Shown piece after piece: positions 36,780 to 48,385 of a DNA stretch of 64,000 nucleotides. The notes under the pieces were generated by a model. It was not told the origin of the DNA. It did no database searches and saw only the letters and a list, made by a program, of their open reading frames with translations. Position numbers and translations under genes: made by a program. This DNA comes from Notamacropus eugenii. Its lineage: Eukaryota; Chordata; Mammalia; Diprotodontia; Macropodidae. How positions within the stretch are numbered: position 1 is the stretch's first letter; every line of letters starts with the position of its first letter. Where the stretch lies: assembly GCF_028372415.1 (NCBI RefSeq), contig NC_092878.1:68031830-68095829 (forward strand). The letters are read 5' to 3'.

Positions 36780-37680
36780 ACTATTGGTATTCTGTGATGC
36801 AGAAATAGGTCTGGGAGATTTGCAATGATACTCAGAGGAACAATTTCGAGATCCTCCACAAGTCCCATGTGCTTTCACTTTACTTCACAGAGGCCCTTCT
36901 CTCTTTGGTCTATAAACCCTCCCTCCCCCCAGTATTTAGCTAACAACAACCTAAAACAAGATTTGATGCTCTGAGTATTTTACCTCTGGGAAGCTCATGA
37001 GAGATATTTATATAAATTAGAAGCAGCTTTTCTGACATTGATACTGACAGATTAAGGAGGAGGGTACAATTTGTAGCTCTGGGACTAGTTTTCCTCAGAC
37101 TTGTCGGTTATATAGAAACACTCTTTGATACTTATTTTTCCCCCTAACCTTGTGATAACCTGGGTGTAAGTTCCCAGGGAAAAGGCTCTGTTTGGGTTGA
37201 AAAAGGAAAAAAAGTAATCCCGTTGGAGCCTTACGCTAGCAACAGAGTAGCCCTGGGGAAAGACACTTCACTAGTGTATTTCCTAAAATGAGATCATAGC
37301 CATGGCCACTAAATCTATCCTAGACATTCTTGTGAAAGAGGAGTTGTTAACCCCAATATCCTGGTCAAATTTAGCCCTTCTGTTTCTGTAACATATTATA
37401 ACAGCAGGTGGAAAAATAATAGGTCCATCTTAGCTAAAGCACAAGTCTTTTGCCTTGGGCAGTTACACAGAAGCAAGGTGGCCTGGCAGAGGATATTTCA
37501 CCCTACTCGAATCTTGCCCTTCCACCCCTACTCACAAATGCTGTTTATTTACAAATAACATGGGCCATACTCACTAAAGATATAGGAGTCATACTAGGGA
37601 GGGGACAGAATTTCATTTGGATGGGCACTCCCTCTGAGTGGAACTTTATGTGATTCAAATATGTATTTTTTCCCCAATAA
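36780..37680. other. Non-coding stretch, nothing recognised
   Basis: No coding frame or repeat that I can support. Confidence 0.45.
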
Positions 37681-37684
37681 ATCT

Positions 37685-37835
37685 CCCATATATACTAGCT
37701 ACCTTCAAAGCCGAGCCCAGGTGTCACCTCATATAAAAGGCCTTTCTTGATTTCCCTATGTCCCCCAGCTATTAGCAATATTTTTCTTTTTGAAATTACT
37801 TTGTATTACTTTAAATGTGCTTTTGATTTACTTGT
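37685..37835 (+). mobile_element. L2 LINE 3' region
   Basis: 'taccttcaaagccgagccca', 'ggtgtcacctcatataaaag' and 'gaaattactttgtattactt' match the L2 3' region. Confidence 0.65.
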
Positions 37836-37844
37836 GGGCTTGGA

Positions 37845-38045
37845 AGCACCATCCTACAGTGGAAAGAATGCTGATCTGGCAAAGGAGCATCTGTGTTCAA
37901 ATCCCAGCTCTGTTTTTTATTATAGGTGTTGCTTTGGGAAAATCACTTAGTCTGGGCTTTAGATTTCTCATCAGTAAAATGAGGCAGTTAGACTAAATGG
38001 CCTCTAAAGACTGTAAATGTATGACTCTGTGTTGTATCTTCCCTT
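37845..38045 (+). mobile_element. MIR-type SINE inserted in L2
   Basis: 'gtgttcaaatcccagctctg', 'atttctcatcagtaaaatga' and 'gactaaatggcctctaaaga' are the box B region, core and tail. L2-like terminal sequence seems to resume after it. Confidence 0.75.
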
Positions 38046-38059
38046 CTGCCTGGAGAATA

Positions 38060-38325
38060 TAAGTAAGAGAATGGAATTTGAAGAAAGGAAGACCTGAGAT
38101 TAAATACTACATCAGACATTTACTAGCTTTGTGATCCTGGGCAAGTCCCTTAACTTTTATCTGACTTTGCTTCTTCATCTGTTCAATGGATATAATACTA
38201 ACAATTAACATCAATTAAATGGATCTAGTACCAGCAACTTATAACAAGTTGTTATGAGACTAAAATGAGATACCATATACAGTGCTTTTACAAATTTCAA
38301 AGCGCTATATAATGCCACGTACATT
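38060..38325 (+). mobile_element. MIR-type SINE next to a pyrimidine tract
   Basis: 'gtgatcctgggcaagtccct', 'gttgttatgagactaaaatg' and 'caaagcgctatataatgcca' follow the MIR order. The 3' end passes directly into the TTC-rich tract. Confidence 0.75.
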
Positions 38326-38735
38326 CTTCTTCTTCTCCTTTTTCCCCTCTTCATACTTCTCCTCCTCCTCCTCCTCCTCCTCTTCTTCTTCTTCTTCTCC
38401 TTCTTCTCCTTCTTCTCCTCCTCCTCTTCTTTTTCTTTTTCTTCTTCTTGTTCTTCTTGTTCTTCTTCTTGTTCTTCTCCTTCTCCTCCTCCTCTTCTTT
38501 TTCTTTTTCTTCTTCTTGTTCTTGTTCTTCTTGTTCTTGTTCTTCTTGTTCTTGTTCTTGTTCTTGTTCTTGTTCTTCTTGTTCTTCTTGTTCTTGTTCT
38601 TCTTGTTCTTGTTCTTCTTCTTGTTCTTCTTGTTCTTCTTGTTCTTCTTCTTCTTCTTCTTCTCCTCCTCCTCCTCCTCCTTCTTCTCCTCCTCCATTTT
38701 CTTCTTCTCTTCTTTTCCCTCTCCTCCTCTCAGCA
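38322..38735. repeat. 0.4-kb TTC/CTC/TTG-rich strand-asymmetric tract
   Basis: The plus strand is almost entirely pyrimidine apart from regular G interruptions in TTCTTG and TTGTTC units; the minus strand is purine-rich. Long poly-Phe/Leu/Ser and Lys/Asn/Glu frames in this tract are low-complexity artefacts. Confidence 0.97.
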
Positions 38736-38865
38736 CCCGAGACAGTTGCTTGAATATGATTAGATGCATAAAGATATGTTAAATTAAACAGAATGCAATA
38801 TAAAATCTACTCGATGAACTAAAATTCTTCTTTTCCTCTTTGTTTTGAGATATGGGACAGAAAAG

Positions 38866-39110
38866 TGGTTTGGTATGTAGAGAACCAGTGCTGGAGAGAA
38901 GACCTAAGTACAAATCCAGCCTTATTTATTTACTAGCTGTATGACCCTGAGCAAGTCATTTAACTTCTGTTTCCTTCAATCTGATCTACTATAAAATGGC
39001 AATAAAAATATAAACCACCTTGGGGTTGTTTAAGGGTCAGATGGTAAAATGCTTAACATACTGTCTCATGCATAGTAAGTACTGTATAAATGCTGGCTAT
39101 TATTTTTATC
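38866..39110 (+). mobile_element. MIR-type SINE
   Basis: 'accagtgctggagagaagac', 'gtatgaccctgagcaagtca', 'taaaatgcttaacatactgt' and 'aaatgctggctattattttt' give the complete order. Confidence 0.8.
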
Positions 39111-39119
39111 ATTACTTTT

Positions 39120-39830
39120 ATTCTTCAGAGGTACCCATGTCCCATTTGTTGTCATTTGACTTACTAGAGTAAAATTCATCTTTTAATGCCTGTGTTCATC
39201 CTAAGTGTCTCTCTTACCTCCACAATACAAGCATATGAGATTTTGTGGCAGAGAGAAATATTGTCATAACCTTTTTAATGAGTAAATGAGTGTTGACATT
39301 AAATAAGGTATCAATCAAGTGGTTTACTCCTCAAGTTATCTATATTATCTGTCATTCTCAATATACTAGCAGACTGCCATCATTTATTTCCCCTTATACA
39401 TTTTCCCAGTAATATTTTGATGAATACAAGTCATATTTGATAACAGATTATATGGGCAGCCCTCAGATGTCCACCATTCATATTTTCATTGTCCTTGGGA
39501 TTATTCACAATTTTACTTCCTCTGTGATTATGGTGCTCTAGAAATTATAGCCACCTAGCATAGCAGTAAAACATTGATGTTAAAGAGATGGGACTTTGCT
39601 ACCATGATGCAGTTTGGAAGCCAGATAAATCTCAGTCACAATCCAGTCTAGTCTTCTCTTGCTGAATTGTGAGATCAGCTCATGCTTGACCAAGAGACAT
39701 ATATTACAGAATAATTTGACAGCCTACTCATCCTGTCACATGTTAAAATTTGGGCAGCAAATATCTTCCATCCACTTTGTTTTTCTAGTTTGTATGGTTG
39801 GAGAATTCTATTTTGCATTACTGAGGATTT
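39120..39830. other. Non-coding stretch, nothing recognised
   Basis: No coding frame or repeat that I can support. Confidence 0.4.
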
Positions 39831-39834
39831 CATT

Positions 39835-39965
39835 CATCCATTTATTTATTCAAAAAGTACCTACTATTTATAAAGTACTAGGATAGACTAGGCATGCAAA
39901 TACAAAGACAAAACATATATTCCACTGGAATAAACAAAATGTACATAGAAAAGTCAATATGAGAT
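39835..39965 (-). mobile_element. L2 LINE fragment, minus strand
   Basis: 'gtacctactatttataaagt' and 'ggcatgcaaatacaaagaca' match the reverse complement of the L2 terminus. Confidence 0.5.
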
Positions 39966-39969
39966 GAGT

Positions 39970-42280
39970 TAAAAATGTTATGTCAGTTATAAAACTATTT
40001 AAAAGTTCCATTGTGTTCTAGGGTTTAAAGCGACTATTGAAATATCATTTTTAAATAACAACATGAGAAAACCTTACCATAAGCAGAGCTAGCCTTTGTG
40101 TAGACTCTGAACAATACAGCTTAAGTAATACTGGTAAATATATATTATAAATCATATGTCTCCCTGAATAACAATACTCAATTGACCTTTGAACAAAGTT
40201 ATTTCTGTACTCCTGTCTAACATGGAGTCTTGTATGCTTCTGATATATGTGAGAGGAACCTAGCTTATAGGAAGAATTCATGGCTTCATTTTGCATTAGA
40301 GTCAAATGAGAACAATATTGAAATTTTATTTCACCAATATTGACTAACTGATAGATCCTGCTCCAAAACTGTTCCAAAATTAAACCATTGAACCAAATTA
40401 CCTATGGTGAGAAGGTATAGACCTAAAACCGCATACACATTGCAAAAGTGGAAACCATTCAAATCTAATTTCTTGAGCAATGTCTCCTATTACCTTATCA
40501 TTCCCCAACAGGTCTGTTTCAGGTAAAAGTCAGGCTACCCTCAATCAGAATATATGTTCATGTGGCCAAAATAAAATATTTGAAAATAAAGTAAATTTTC
40601 AATGTTATCCCTGAGTTTAAGGGTCTATGGAGCTTTTCTTCTAAATACCCATATTCTGAACTGTGTAACTTTGGTCATATAGCAATTCAGCTCATATTTG
40701 TATAATGCTTTATATTTTTCAAAGTACCCCAAGGTACTGCTCTTTGATGATGAAGTTTCCCCTCTCCCCACCTTCCCTACCACAGTCTTTTCAGGCACAT
40801 ACTGCCTTCATTGACACCAAGACTCTAGCTAAGGAAAGGACTTAATAAGAAGTCATTTTCTCCTCTAGTAGAAACTTTTCAGGATTTCCTGTTTCGGCTC
40901 TATTTTCATTTTATGTTTTATTTTTAACCATGACCGTAAAGGATTTATATTCTACTAAAGATTTTTCAAGTATTATTATTATTCTTATTTTGTTAGGAGA
41001 GGATTTGAAGGAAATTAAGACCAATATTTTCTGAAATTAGAAGGGAAGGTTGTCTCTGTCTTTCAGAATTCCTGTAGTAAAGGCATGCATTTCTAAAATG
41101 ACTTCCACTCTCTCCTCAGTTTCCCTAGAAGATGTATTTGATAGTGAGTCACAGGCCATGAGGAATGAAAAATGTTCAGTTCATCACAGCAATTTCCATG
41201 TATAACATGTAAAAGGTTAATCCCTTCTCCTCTAAGCTTTACCTAATCATTCCAGCCTTCGGTGTTCTTTTTAAATTCTTACCATAAGGAATTTATTTAA
41301 TGTTCAACTGATTTATCACTACCTTTTTAGTAAGTAAATTCCATCCAGAAAGAAATTTATAGTAACACCTACTATGTTTCAGGCTCAAATATTAGTCTCT
41401 GAGAATTATTAGAGATGATGGGAGGAGGCACTACATTTATTGTGTTTTTAACTAGATTATAAACTATTTCAGAGTCAGGACTGATTTTATGTTTTTTTTG
41501 AACCCCCAAGAATCACTTAAATAATTTCCTGAATATGGTACAGACTCAGAAACTATTTATTAATAGGTTGACTAGTTAATTTCATCTAATCTCAGGTAAA
41601 GTTACCTGTCATCACAAAATATAATAAAAGAAAAAGTTCATTTCTATTTTTGGAAAGCAACCCTGAATTTATATGTATAAAAGGCATGAATGGAAAAGAG
41701 GAAAAAAATATTCTGAAAGCTGCAAGACAAATAATATGGCAATAATGTGTGGCTGCCAAACTGCCATCTCCATGAATTAATCTTTCATTTCATCTCTGAA
41801 TTTACCATCGCACTTCAACTGGGAATACAGTTATGATTGAATTGAAATTCTTTTATGCTCATTCCTCATGCTACAACATAATAAACATTTTTATCACCAA
41901 AGTTTGCTCAGTGTATATATTATTAGAAGTCATGGAATTTTGTCTCACACTTGACTGCATGGAATCAATAACTAAAAACATCCTTTCAAAGTGCAAGGGA
42001 TCTAAAGGAGTTTTGCACAAAACTAGTGAATACATGAAATGTTGTCACAAATGTACATGCACAATATGATAGTCTCCAGGGATTCAGAAATTAAAATGAC
42101 TACATTACTAATGTTATGTTCAATCTAAATGCTTCATTAAAATAATTTCTCACTACATTAAAAGCTTTGGATTAGTCACTGATGTTGATGATTAGATGGG
42201 CTGCCTTAACCGAATGTAGGTAGCTATGTTTAGAAGGAAATACATATTTTAGAGAGGAATTTGGTTAGTGAAATGTCCTA
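39970..42280. other. Mostly unassigned non-coding sequence
   Basis: No convincing coding frame. A weak L2 terminus (plus strand) may lie at about 41440-41580, and a weak MIR-like patch near 40690-40740. Confidence 0.4.
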
Positions 42281-42284
42281 GGAT

Positions 42285-42470
42285 GATTTTTAATAATACT
42301 TAATGTTTGTGGAGTAATTTACAAGTATTAATTGAAACCACAACATTCCTGAGAAGTGGGTAAATAATATTATCTTTTTCTAACAGCTGGAGAATGTGAC
42401 AGATTAGCTAGAGACATTAATGGAATTAGAACTAAAATCTTCTCTCATGAAAAAGAATCTCTTCTAACCT
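42285..42470 (-). mobile_element. Decayed MIR-type SINE
   Basis: 'aatgtttgtggagtaattta' and 'agctggagaatgtgacagat' resemble the minus-strand MIR core and head. Confidence 0.45.
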
Positions 42471-42650
42471 CTCAAGTTACCCTCATATCTTTCTCTGTAT
42501 CACTAAAATATCCAAATCAGTCTGTAGCCTCTTGTCATCCAATTTTTGTCACTTCTACACTACAGAAATAACTCTTTCCAATGTCACTAAGTCACAAAGG
42601 TTTTTAAAAATAAATTTGTCTTTGATCTCCTGCAAGAAAACTCAGAGTTG

Positions 42651-45336
42651 GGGCAGAGGCAAGATGGTACAGTAGAAGCAGAGTCCTGCTTGAGCTCTCC
42701 TCCCAAGGCCCTTAAAATACCTGTAAAAAATGACTCTAAACAAATTCTAGGGCAGTAAAAGCCACAAAATGACAGAGTGAAACAGATTTCCAGTCCAAGA
42801 CAATCTGGAAGGCCAATAGGAAGGCTCTATTGCAGCAGACTCAGAGTGGAACACAGCTCAGCCCAGCCAAGCCTGCGCAAGCCTGACTGGAGCAGGCCTC
42901 AGGGCACTGAAGAACAGGCAGTTGCAGAGGTTTGCAGATTTTTCAATCCACAAGCACCAAAGAAAGCTTCAAAGTTCAGTGAGAAAACTCTCTTACTTGG
43001 ATGAGAGGAGAGCGTGATCTGATCCCAGCCCCAGTTCTAGCATAGCTGCAGCCACTGCCACAGCAGTAGCTGCTTCTGGAGCTCTTAGCCAACAGAAGGT
43101 GGAAAATTGAGAGGCTGATATGGGTCTCAATCCTGAGGGGCAGTCCTGGGGTGAGGAGGAGGGATGGCTCTGCAGAACGGGTGTGGCTATAGAGAGGGAA
43201 TCTTGCAGTTCTAGGGCAGAAAAGAATGCTTGTAGTTGTTCACAGACCTGAACACAAGCCAGAAAAGGAGTAAACATTTCTCCCTTGACTATGACACTTT
43301 GAAGGAACTGAAAACTTACAGGTCCTGAGAGATATCTTGCACAAAACCTCTGAAACCTGAGGTAGTATACCCTCCACTTAACAAAGGGCTCAAAAGTCAA
43401 GTAAGAGGCCGGGAAAATGGACAGGAAGGGGAAAAATAAGACAATATAAGATTACTTTCTTGGTGAAAAGGCATTTTCTTCTGTGCTGAAGAAAATAATA
43501 CCTTTAAAATTAGACTAACTCAAATGGCAAAAGAGGTACAAAAATCCAGTGAACAGAAGAATCTTTAAAAAGTAGAATTGGCCAAATGAAAAAGGAAGTC
43601 CAAAAGCTCATTGAAGAAAATAGTTCTTTAACAATTAGAATGGAGCAGATGGAAGTTAATGACATAATGAGAAATGACATAATGAGAAATCTAGAAATTA
43701 TAAAATAAAAGCAAAATGATAAAATGGAAGACAATGTGAAGTAAGTCATTGGAAAAGCAAAATTGATCCAGGAGAGATAATTTAAAAAGTATTGGTCTAC
43801 CTGAAAACCATGATCAAAACAAGAAGACATCATCTTCCAAGAAATTATCAAGGAAAACTGCCCTGATATTCTAGAACCAGAGGGTAAAATAGAAATGGAA
43901 AGAATTCACCAATCACCTCCTGAAAGAAATAATGAAAGGCAAACTCTTAGGAATATTATAACCAAATTCAAGAGTACCCAGGTCAAGGAGAAAATATTAC
44001 AAGCAGTTAGAAAGAAATAATTCAAGTATTTTGGAAACACAATCAGGATAACGCAGGATTTAATAGGGTGGAATATGATATTCCAGAGGTCCAAGGAGAT
44101 AGGATTAAAACCCAGAATCATATACCCAGAAAAACTGAGTATCATACTTCAGGGAAAAAAATGGAAGTTCCATGAAACAGGGGACTTTTAAGCATTCTTG
44201 TTGAACAGACCAGAAATGAATAGAAAATTTGACTTTCAAATAGAAGAATCAAGACAAACCTGCAAAGGTAAATGGGAAAAAGAAGCCATAAAGAACTCAT
44301 TAAAGTTGAACTTCATACATTCCTAGATGGAAAGATGGTATTTGCAACTCATGAGATCTTTTTCAATATTAGGGTAGTTAGAGGACACTCACAAACAATG
44401 CATATGTGTGTATATACATGTGTATAAGCATATATGCGTGCATACATATGTGTGCATGTATGTACATGTGTGTGCATGTGCACACACACATACACACACA
44501 GAGTGCACAAGATGAACTGAATATGAAGGTAGACTTCCTAAAAAATAAAATTTACTGTTGAGAGGAAAGTACTAAGAGAAAGAGAAAAGGAGAGGTAGAA
44601 TATAGCAAATTATCTCACATCAAAGATGCAAGAAAGAGCTTTTACAATAGAGGGTGAGAGGAGGGAGTGGAAAGGGAATAAGTAAGCTTTGCTCTTATGG
44701 CATTTGGCTTGAGGAGGCAAGAACACACACTCAGTTGTGCATGGAAATCTATTTTACCCTGCAGGAAGGCAGAAGGGAAGGGGATAGGAGATGGAAGGTA
44801 ATAGAAGAGATGCAAATTGGAGGAAAGGCTAATCAGAAGCAAAAACTATTGTGAGGGGCAGGTCAAGGGAAAGAATGGAATAAATAGAAGGCAGGACAGG
44901 ACAGAGAGAAATGTGATTAGTCTTTCACAACATGATTGTTAAGGAAATGTTTTATATGCCTACACATGTATCATCAGTCCTGAGTTGCTTGCTTTCTCAA
45001 GTGAGTGGAGATGGGGAGGGAGGGAGGAAGGGAGAGAATGTGGAAGTGAAAGCTTTAAAACTGAATGTCAAAAATTGTTTTTTCATGCAATTGGGAAAGA
45101 AGATATACAGGCAATGGGGTATAGAAATCTATTTTTTCCTTCAGGAAAATAGAGGGGAAGGGGATGGGAGAAGTGGGGGTGATAGAAGAGAGGACAGACT
45201 AGGGGAAGGGTTGGATGGGATGTACACTGTCAGGGTGGGGACTGGGTATAGATGGTCAGAAAATTTGGAAATTGAATTCTTGTGGAAGTGAATATTAGAA
45301 ACTGAAAAATTAATAAACTACATAATTAAAAAAAAA
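42651..45336 (+). mobile_element. HAL1 element D, near full length
   Basis: Starts 'ttggggcagaggcaagatgg' and has the same leader, ORF1 coiled-coil (about 43485-43640), RRM-like, C-terminal and 3' UTR order as the 20-kb copy, ending 'gaaaaattaataaactacat' with an A-tail. The flanks carry aagaaaactcagag (about 42637-42650) and aagaaaaaatctcagag (about 45337-45353), a likely target-site duplication. ORF1 is broken by stops and frameshifts; ORF2 is absent. Confidence 0.78.
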
Positions 45337-45339
45337 AGA

Positions 45340-45800
45340 AAAAATCTCAGAGATCATGTCTTCTTTAACCTGAATTTGAGCAGGAATACCCTCTGTGACA
45401 TCCCCAATGAGCAATCAAATAGTTTCTAATTCCAGTGATTTTCAGGGATGGTAATCCCCCTCCTGAGATAGTGCATTCAACTTCTGGACAGTTCTACTTG
45501 TAGGATTCTTTCTCCTCTTTTTTCCTACCTTACATCAAGCACAAATTGGCTCATTCTTGAGCTTAATTTACTGTTCCTTATTCAATTCTCTACAGCAAAG
45601 AGCACATCAAATCTCCCTCCCAAAGAACAATTCTTCAAATGTTTATGTTCAGTTATCACGGCTCAGCCCCTAGCCCCGGTCTGCTCTCTCTTCGGTTCTA
45701 AGCATTCCCTGTTTCATTAAACAAATCTGGTGTGGTAAGTTTTCCAGTCTCCTCACCATCCTGGTCATATTTTTAGATTAATCCCCAGCTTTTAATTTTG
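45340..45800 (-). mobile_element. CR1/L3 LINE 3' part, minus strand
   Basis: 'ccagtctcctcaccatcctg' and 'gattaatccccagcttttaa' are the reverse complement of the conserved CR1/L3 region just before its 3' UTR. It continues to 'ctcagagatcatg' at the HAL1 boundary. Confidence 0.6.
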
Positions 45801-45824
45801 TCCTCCGTGCTTTGTGTTTGGGAG

Positions 45825-46085
45825 CTAGTTGGTACAGTTGAGAGAATATTTTTCTTGAAGTCAGGAAGAAGAGTTCAAATTCTACTTCACACACTTACTT
45901 CCTGTGTAATCCTGGGCAAATAACTCCTTTAGCCTCAGTTTCCTTATCTGTAAAATGGAGATTATAGCACAGATCTGTTTTGAGGATCATACACATAGAC
46001 ACATACAGACACTCTATATGGATAGATTGATATCTAGTGCTTTGTAAACCTTAAAGTGCTATTTCAATGTCAGCTATTATTATAT
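45825..46085 (+). mobile_element. MIR-type SINE
   Basis: 'cttgaagtcaggaagaagag', 'cagtttccttatctgtaaaa', 'ttgtaaaccttaaagtgcta' and a terminal 'gtcagctattatta' are in order. Confidence 0.85.
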
Positions 46086-46089
46086 ATTT

Positions 46090-46290
46090 GTTTCTGTGTT
46101 TTTTTCTGCCACTAGACTGTGAACTTTGAGATCAGGGACTATTTTGTTTTCTTCTCTTCCATCTTCTTTTTCTTTTCCTCCTTATTCTTTGTTTACACCT
46201 TTTCCTTCTTCTTGTTAATGTTATTAATATCTTCAATGGATAACCCAGGGTTTGATAAAGAGTAAATGTTTAATAATCATTTGATGACTG
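46090..46290 (+). mobile_element. L2 LINE terminus
   Basis: 'ccactagactgtgaactttg' and 'gtaaatgtttaataatcatt' mark the L2 end; a pyrimidine-rich patch interrupts it. Confidence 0.6.
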
Positions 46291-46459
46291 ATTTCCATAA
46301 AATATGGGGACTAGAACTAAATAGAGTCACTCAAAACCAATTTCATCAGGTCTGATTAGGGAAGAACTCAGTTTTTTCCTTCTCAAAATTGTGCCTCTGT
46401 CAAGGTAATTTAAGACTGTATTGTCAGGAACCTGACCAACAAGATGAATATATTGCTGA

Positions 46460-46825
46460 GAAAAAAATACATATATATTTACACATATATACATATACAC
46501 ACATATGTATATGTATGTATATGTGTGCGCACACATATATGTATATGCGTATGTTTGCATGTAGAGTGTATGTGTATCCTAAACTGAACTTAAGTATTTA
46601 GTTATTAAACACAGTATTAAGAATTGCAGATAGAGATATAGGTTCACAATTCCTCATTATATATGCACCTATACATATACATATATCCACACACTATATA
46701 TATGTATATCTATGTATATTACGCATATACATTCATATATCATGTATAATATATTATCAAAACATAGTCTATATCATATATATATACACATAAATATATG
46801 TGCATGTATACATATGTATAGCTGA
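46460..46825. repeat. TA/CA/TATG-rich microsatellite cluster
   Basis: Two imperfect blocks (about 46465-46565 and 46660-46820) of TATA, CATA and TATG units. Confidence 0.85.
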
Positions 46826-46829
46826 AAGA

Positions 46830-47605
46830 TAAAAGAAAATTTGAATACAAGGCAAAACACCTTACAGCTCTAACTCAGAATATTTACACCCAATGTACTC
46901 CAGCTATTTGCGCCAGAGAACACAAGTGAGCATATGTGATAAATATATGTTCATTTTTTTTGAAGAGAAAGATTACTTATGATGTAAAAGAAAATATAAA
47001 TAGGGATCATCAAGGGATTTTTAAAAAAGACAAAATGGGTTAAATGGTTAAGGACAAATTTTTAAACATCAGAAGGTCAAAGACTTGAATGAACATGACA
47101 TATAATGAACTCCTTATCCATTTATAAGAAAATCAGTATATTTCATTGGAGGGAATAGCAAAGTTGGAAATTGCATGGATGAGGAGAGAGAAGATAAGGG
47201 AGAAGAGGGAAAGGTCATACATCCCTATGCAATAAACAGATGAAAAGCAAAAATATATATTTTAGTCTATCAAGAAGAGGAAAAATTACAGGAGAAAATT
47301 GTGAAAACAATATATAGATTAAGATAGTAAGGAATAGAAAATGTATTCATTACCTCATTATAGAAGGAAATAGGGAAAAAGTGCCACTATAGGATATGCT
47401 TATAGGATAGAAGGTATATTCTACAATAAGGGACAGAGTTCTTATAATCCCCCTTCCACTCCCTATGAAGGGGAGTTGGGGGGACAAAACTTGAACATTA
47501 CAAAGCCATCTTCTCTGAAAAAGAATTTTAGCATCCTGGACAATATCCCATAGCTGGAGAGGAGGATGTTTAAATACCTAAGGGCAGTCAGCTTTCTTAG
47601 TATTA
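46830..47605. other. Non-coding stretch, nothing recognised
   Basis: A-rich sequence without a supportable coding frame or repeat family. Confidence 0.4.
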
Positions 47606-47609
47606 AAGG

Positions 47610-48000
47610 TAATGTTGAGGTTTAGGGGTGCTGGGACCACAAAATAGCTATACACAGGTCCTGCCTCAGAAGAATTCAACTCAACCTTTTTTCAGCCAAA
47701 GACAAGGTTTAATAGAATATGGATAGAGATTGAACATGGTTCTAAAAGTCTGTCATATTGACCAGACTCTTCAGGAATGATGGGGATGGGATCTGAAACC
47801 CCAAAAGGAAAAGACCATGGTATTTTAGATCTGGACCCCAGAAAGGAAAAGCCCTGGACTTTGCCCTGTGGCCAAGGTTCCTGCTGTTCCCTGGGGCAAT
47901 TGGCCCTTCCCAGTTAATTAACTGGTTTTTCATTGAGGGCTATGTTCAGTCTCTCAATTCTCTGTTCTGTTACATCAGGATTGCCAATGGCTACTTCTCA
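47610..48000 (-). mobile_element. LTR-like repeat, inverted partner A
   Basis: On the minus strand it reads 'ccttgtctttggctgaaaaa' and 'tagctattttgtggtcccag', closely matching partner B on the other strand. Similarity reaches upstream through the 'gacttttagaa' block. An LTR identity is inferred from the AATAAA-like signal before the shared block; no protein-coding retroviral sequence was seen. Confidence 0.5.
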
Positions 48001-48385
48001 CCCTTGAAATTATGTAGACTCCAGTTTCCCTTGGTCACCCGGTCCAGGTCCCTAGTGTTCCTGACAGTTTTCTGTTACCTCCAAGTTACCCCAGACAACT
48101 TGGCCACTCTTAGATGCTTCCCACAGTCTTTCTGTTTATAAGATCTATCTTTTCTCCATTAAGGTGTTCAGATTCAATCTGGCCAGCTTCTCAATACAAA
48201 TGTTACAAATACTCAGATTCCTTAAGTGTCTGACATATATGGTGGACTTTTAGAATCACACCCACCTTGATCAGTGTTTTAATAAACTTTGTCTTTGGCT
48301 GAAAGAAGGCTTGACTTGAATTCATTCAGGAAGGACCCATGGGTCACTATTTTGGGATCCCAGTAACCCTTAACTGCAATATATG
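48000..48385 (+). mobile_element. LTR-like repeat, inverted partner B
   Basis: Contains 'ctgtttataagatctatctt' (TATA-like), AATAAA at about 48280, then 'ctttgtctttggctgaaaga' and 'cactattttgggatcccagt'. The order TATA-like, poly(A) signal, downstream block suits a solo LTR. The start is not defined. Confidence 0.5.

Noticed and set aside
38282..38782. Frames of 166, 154 and 101 codons on both strands
   Set aside because: They translate a TTC/CTC/TTG tract into Phe/Leu/Ser or Lys/Asn/Glu runs; composition alone explains the absence of stops.
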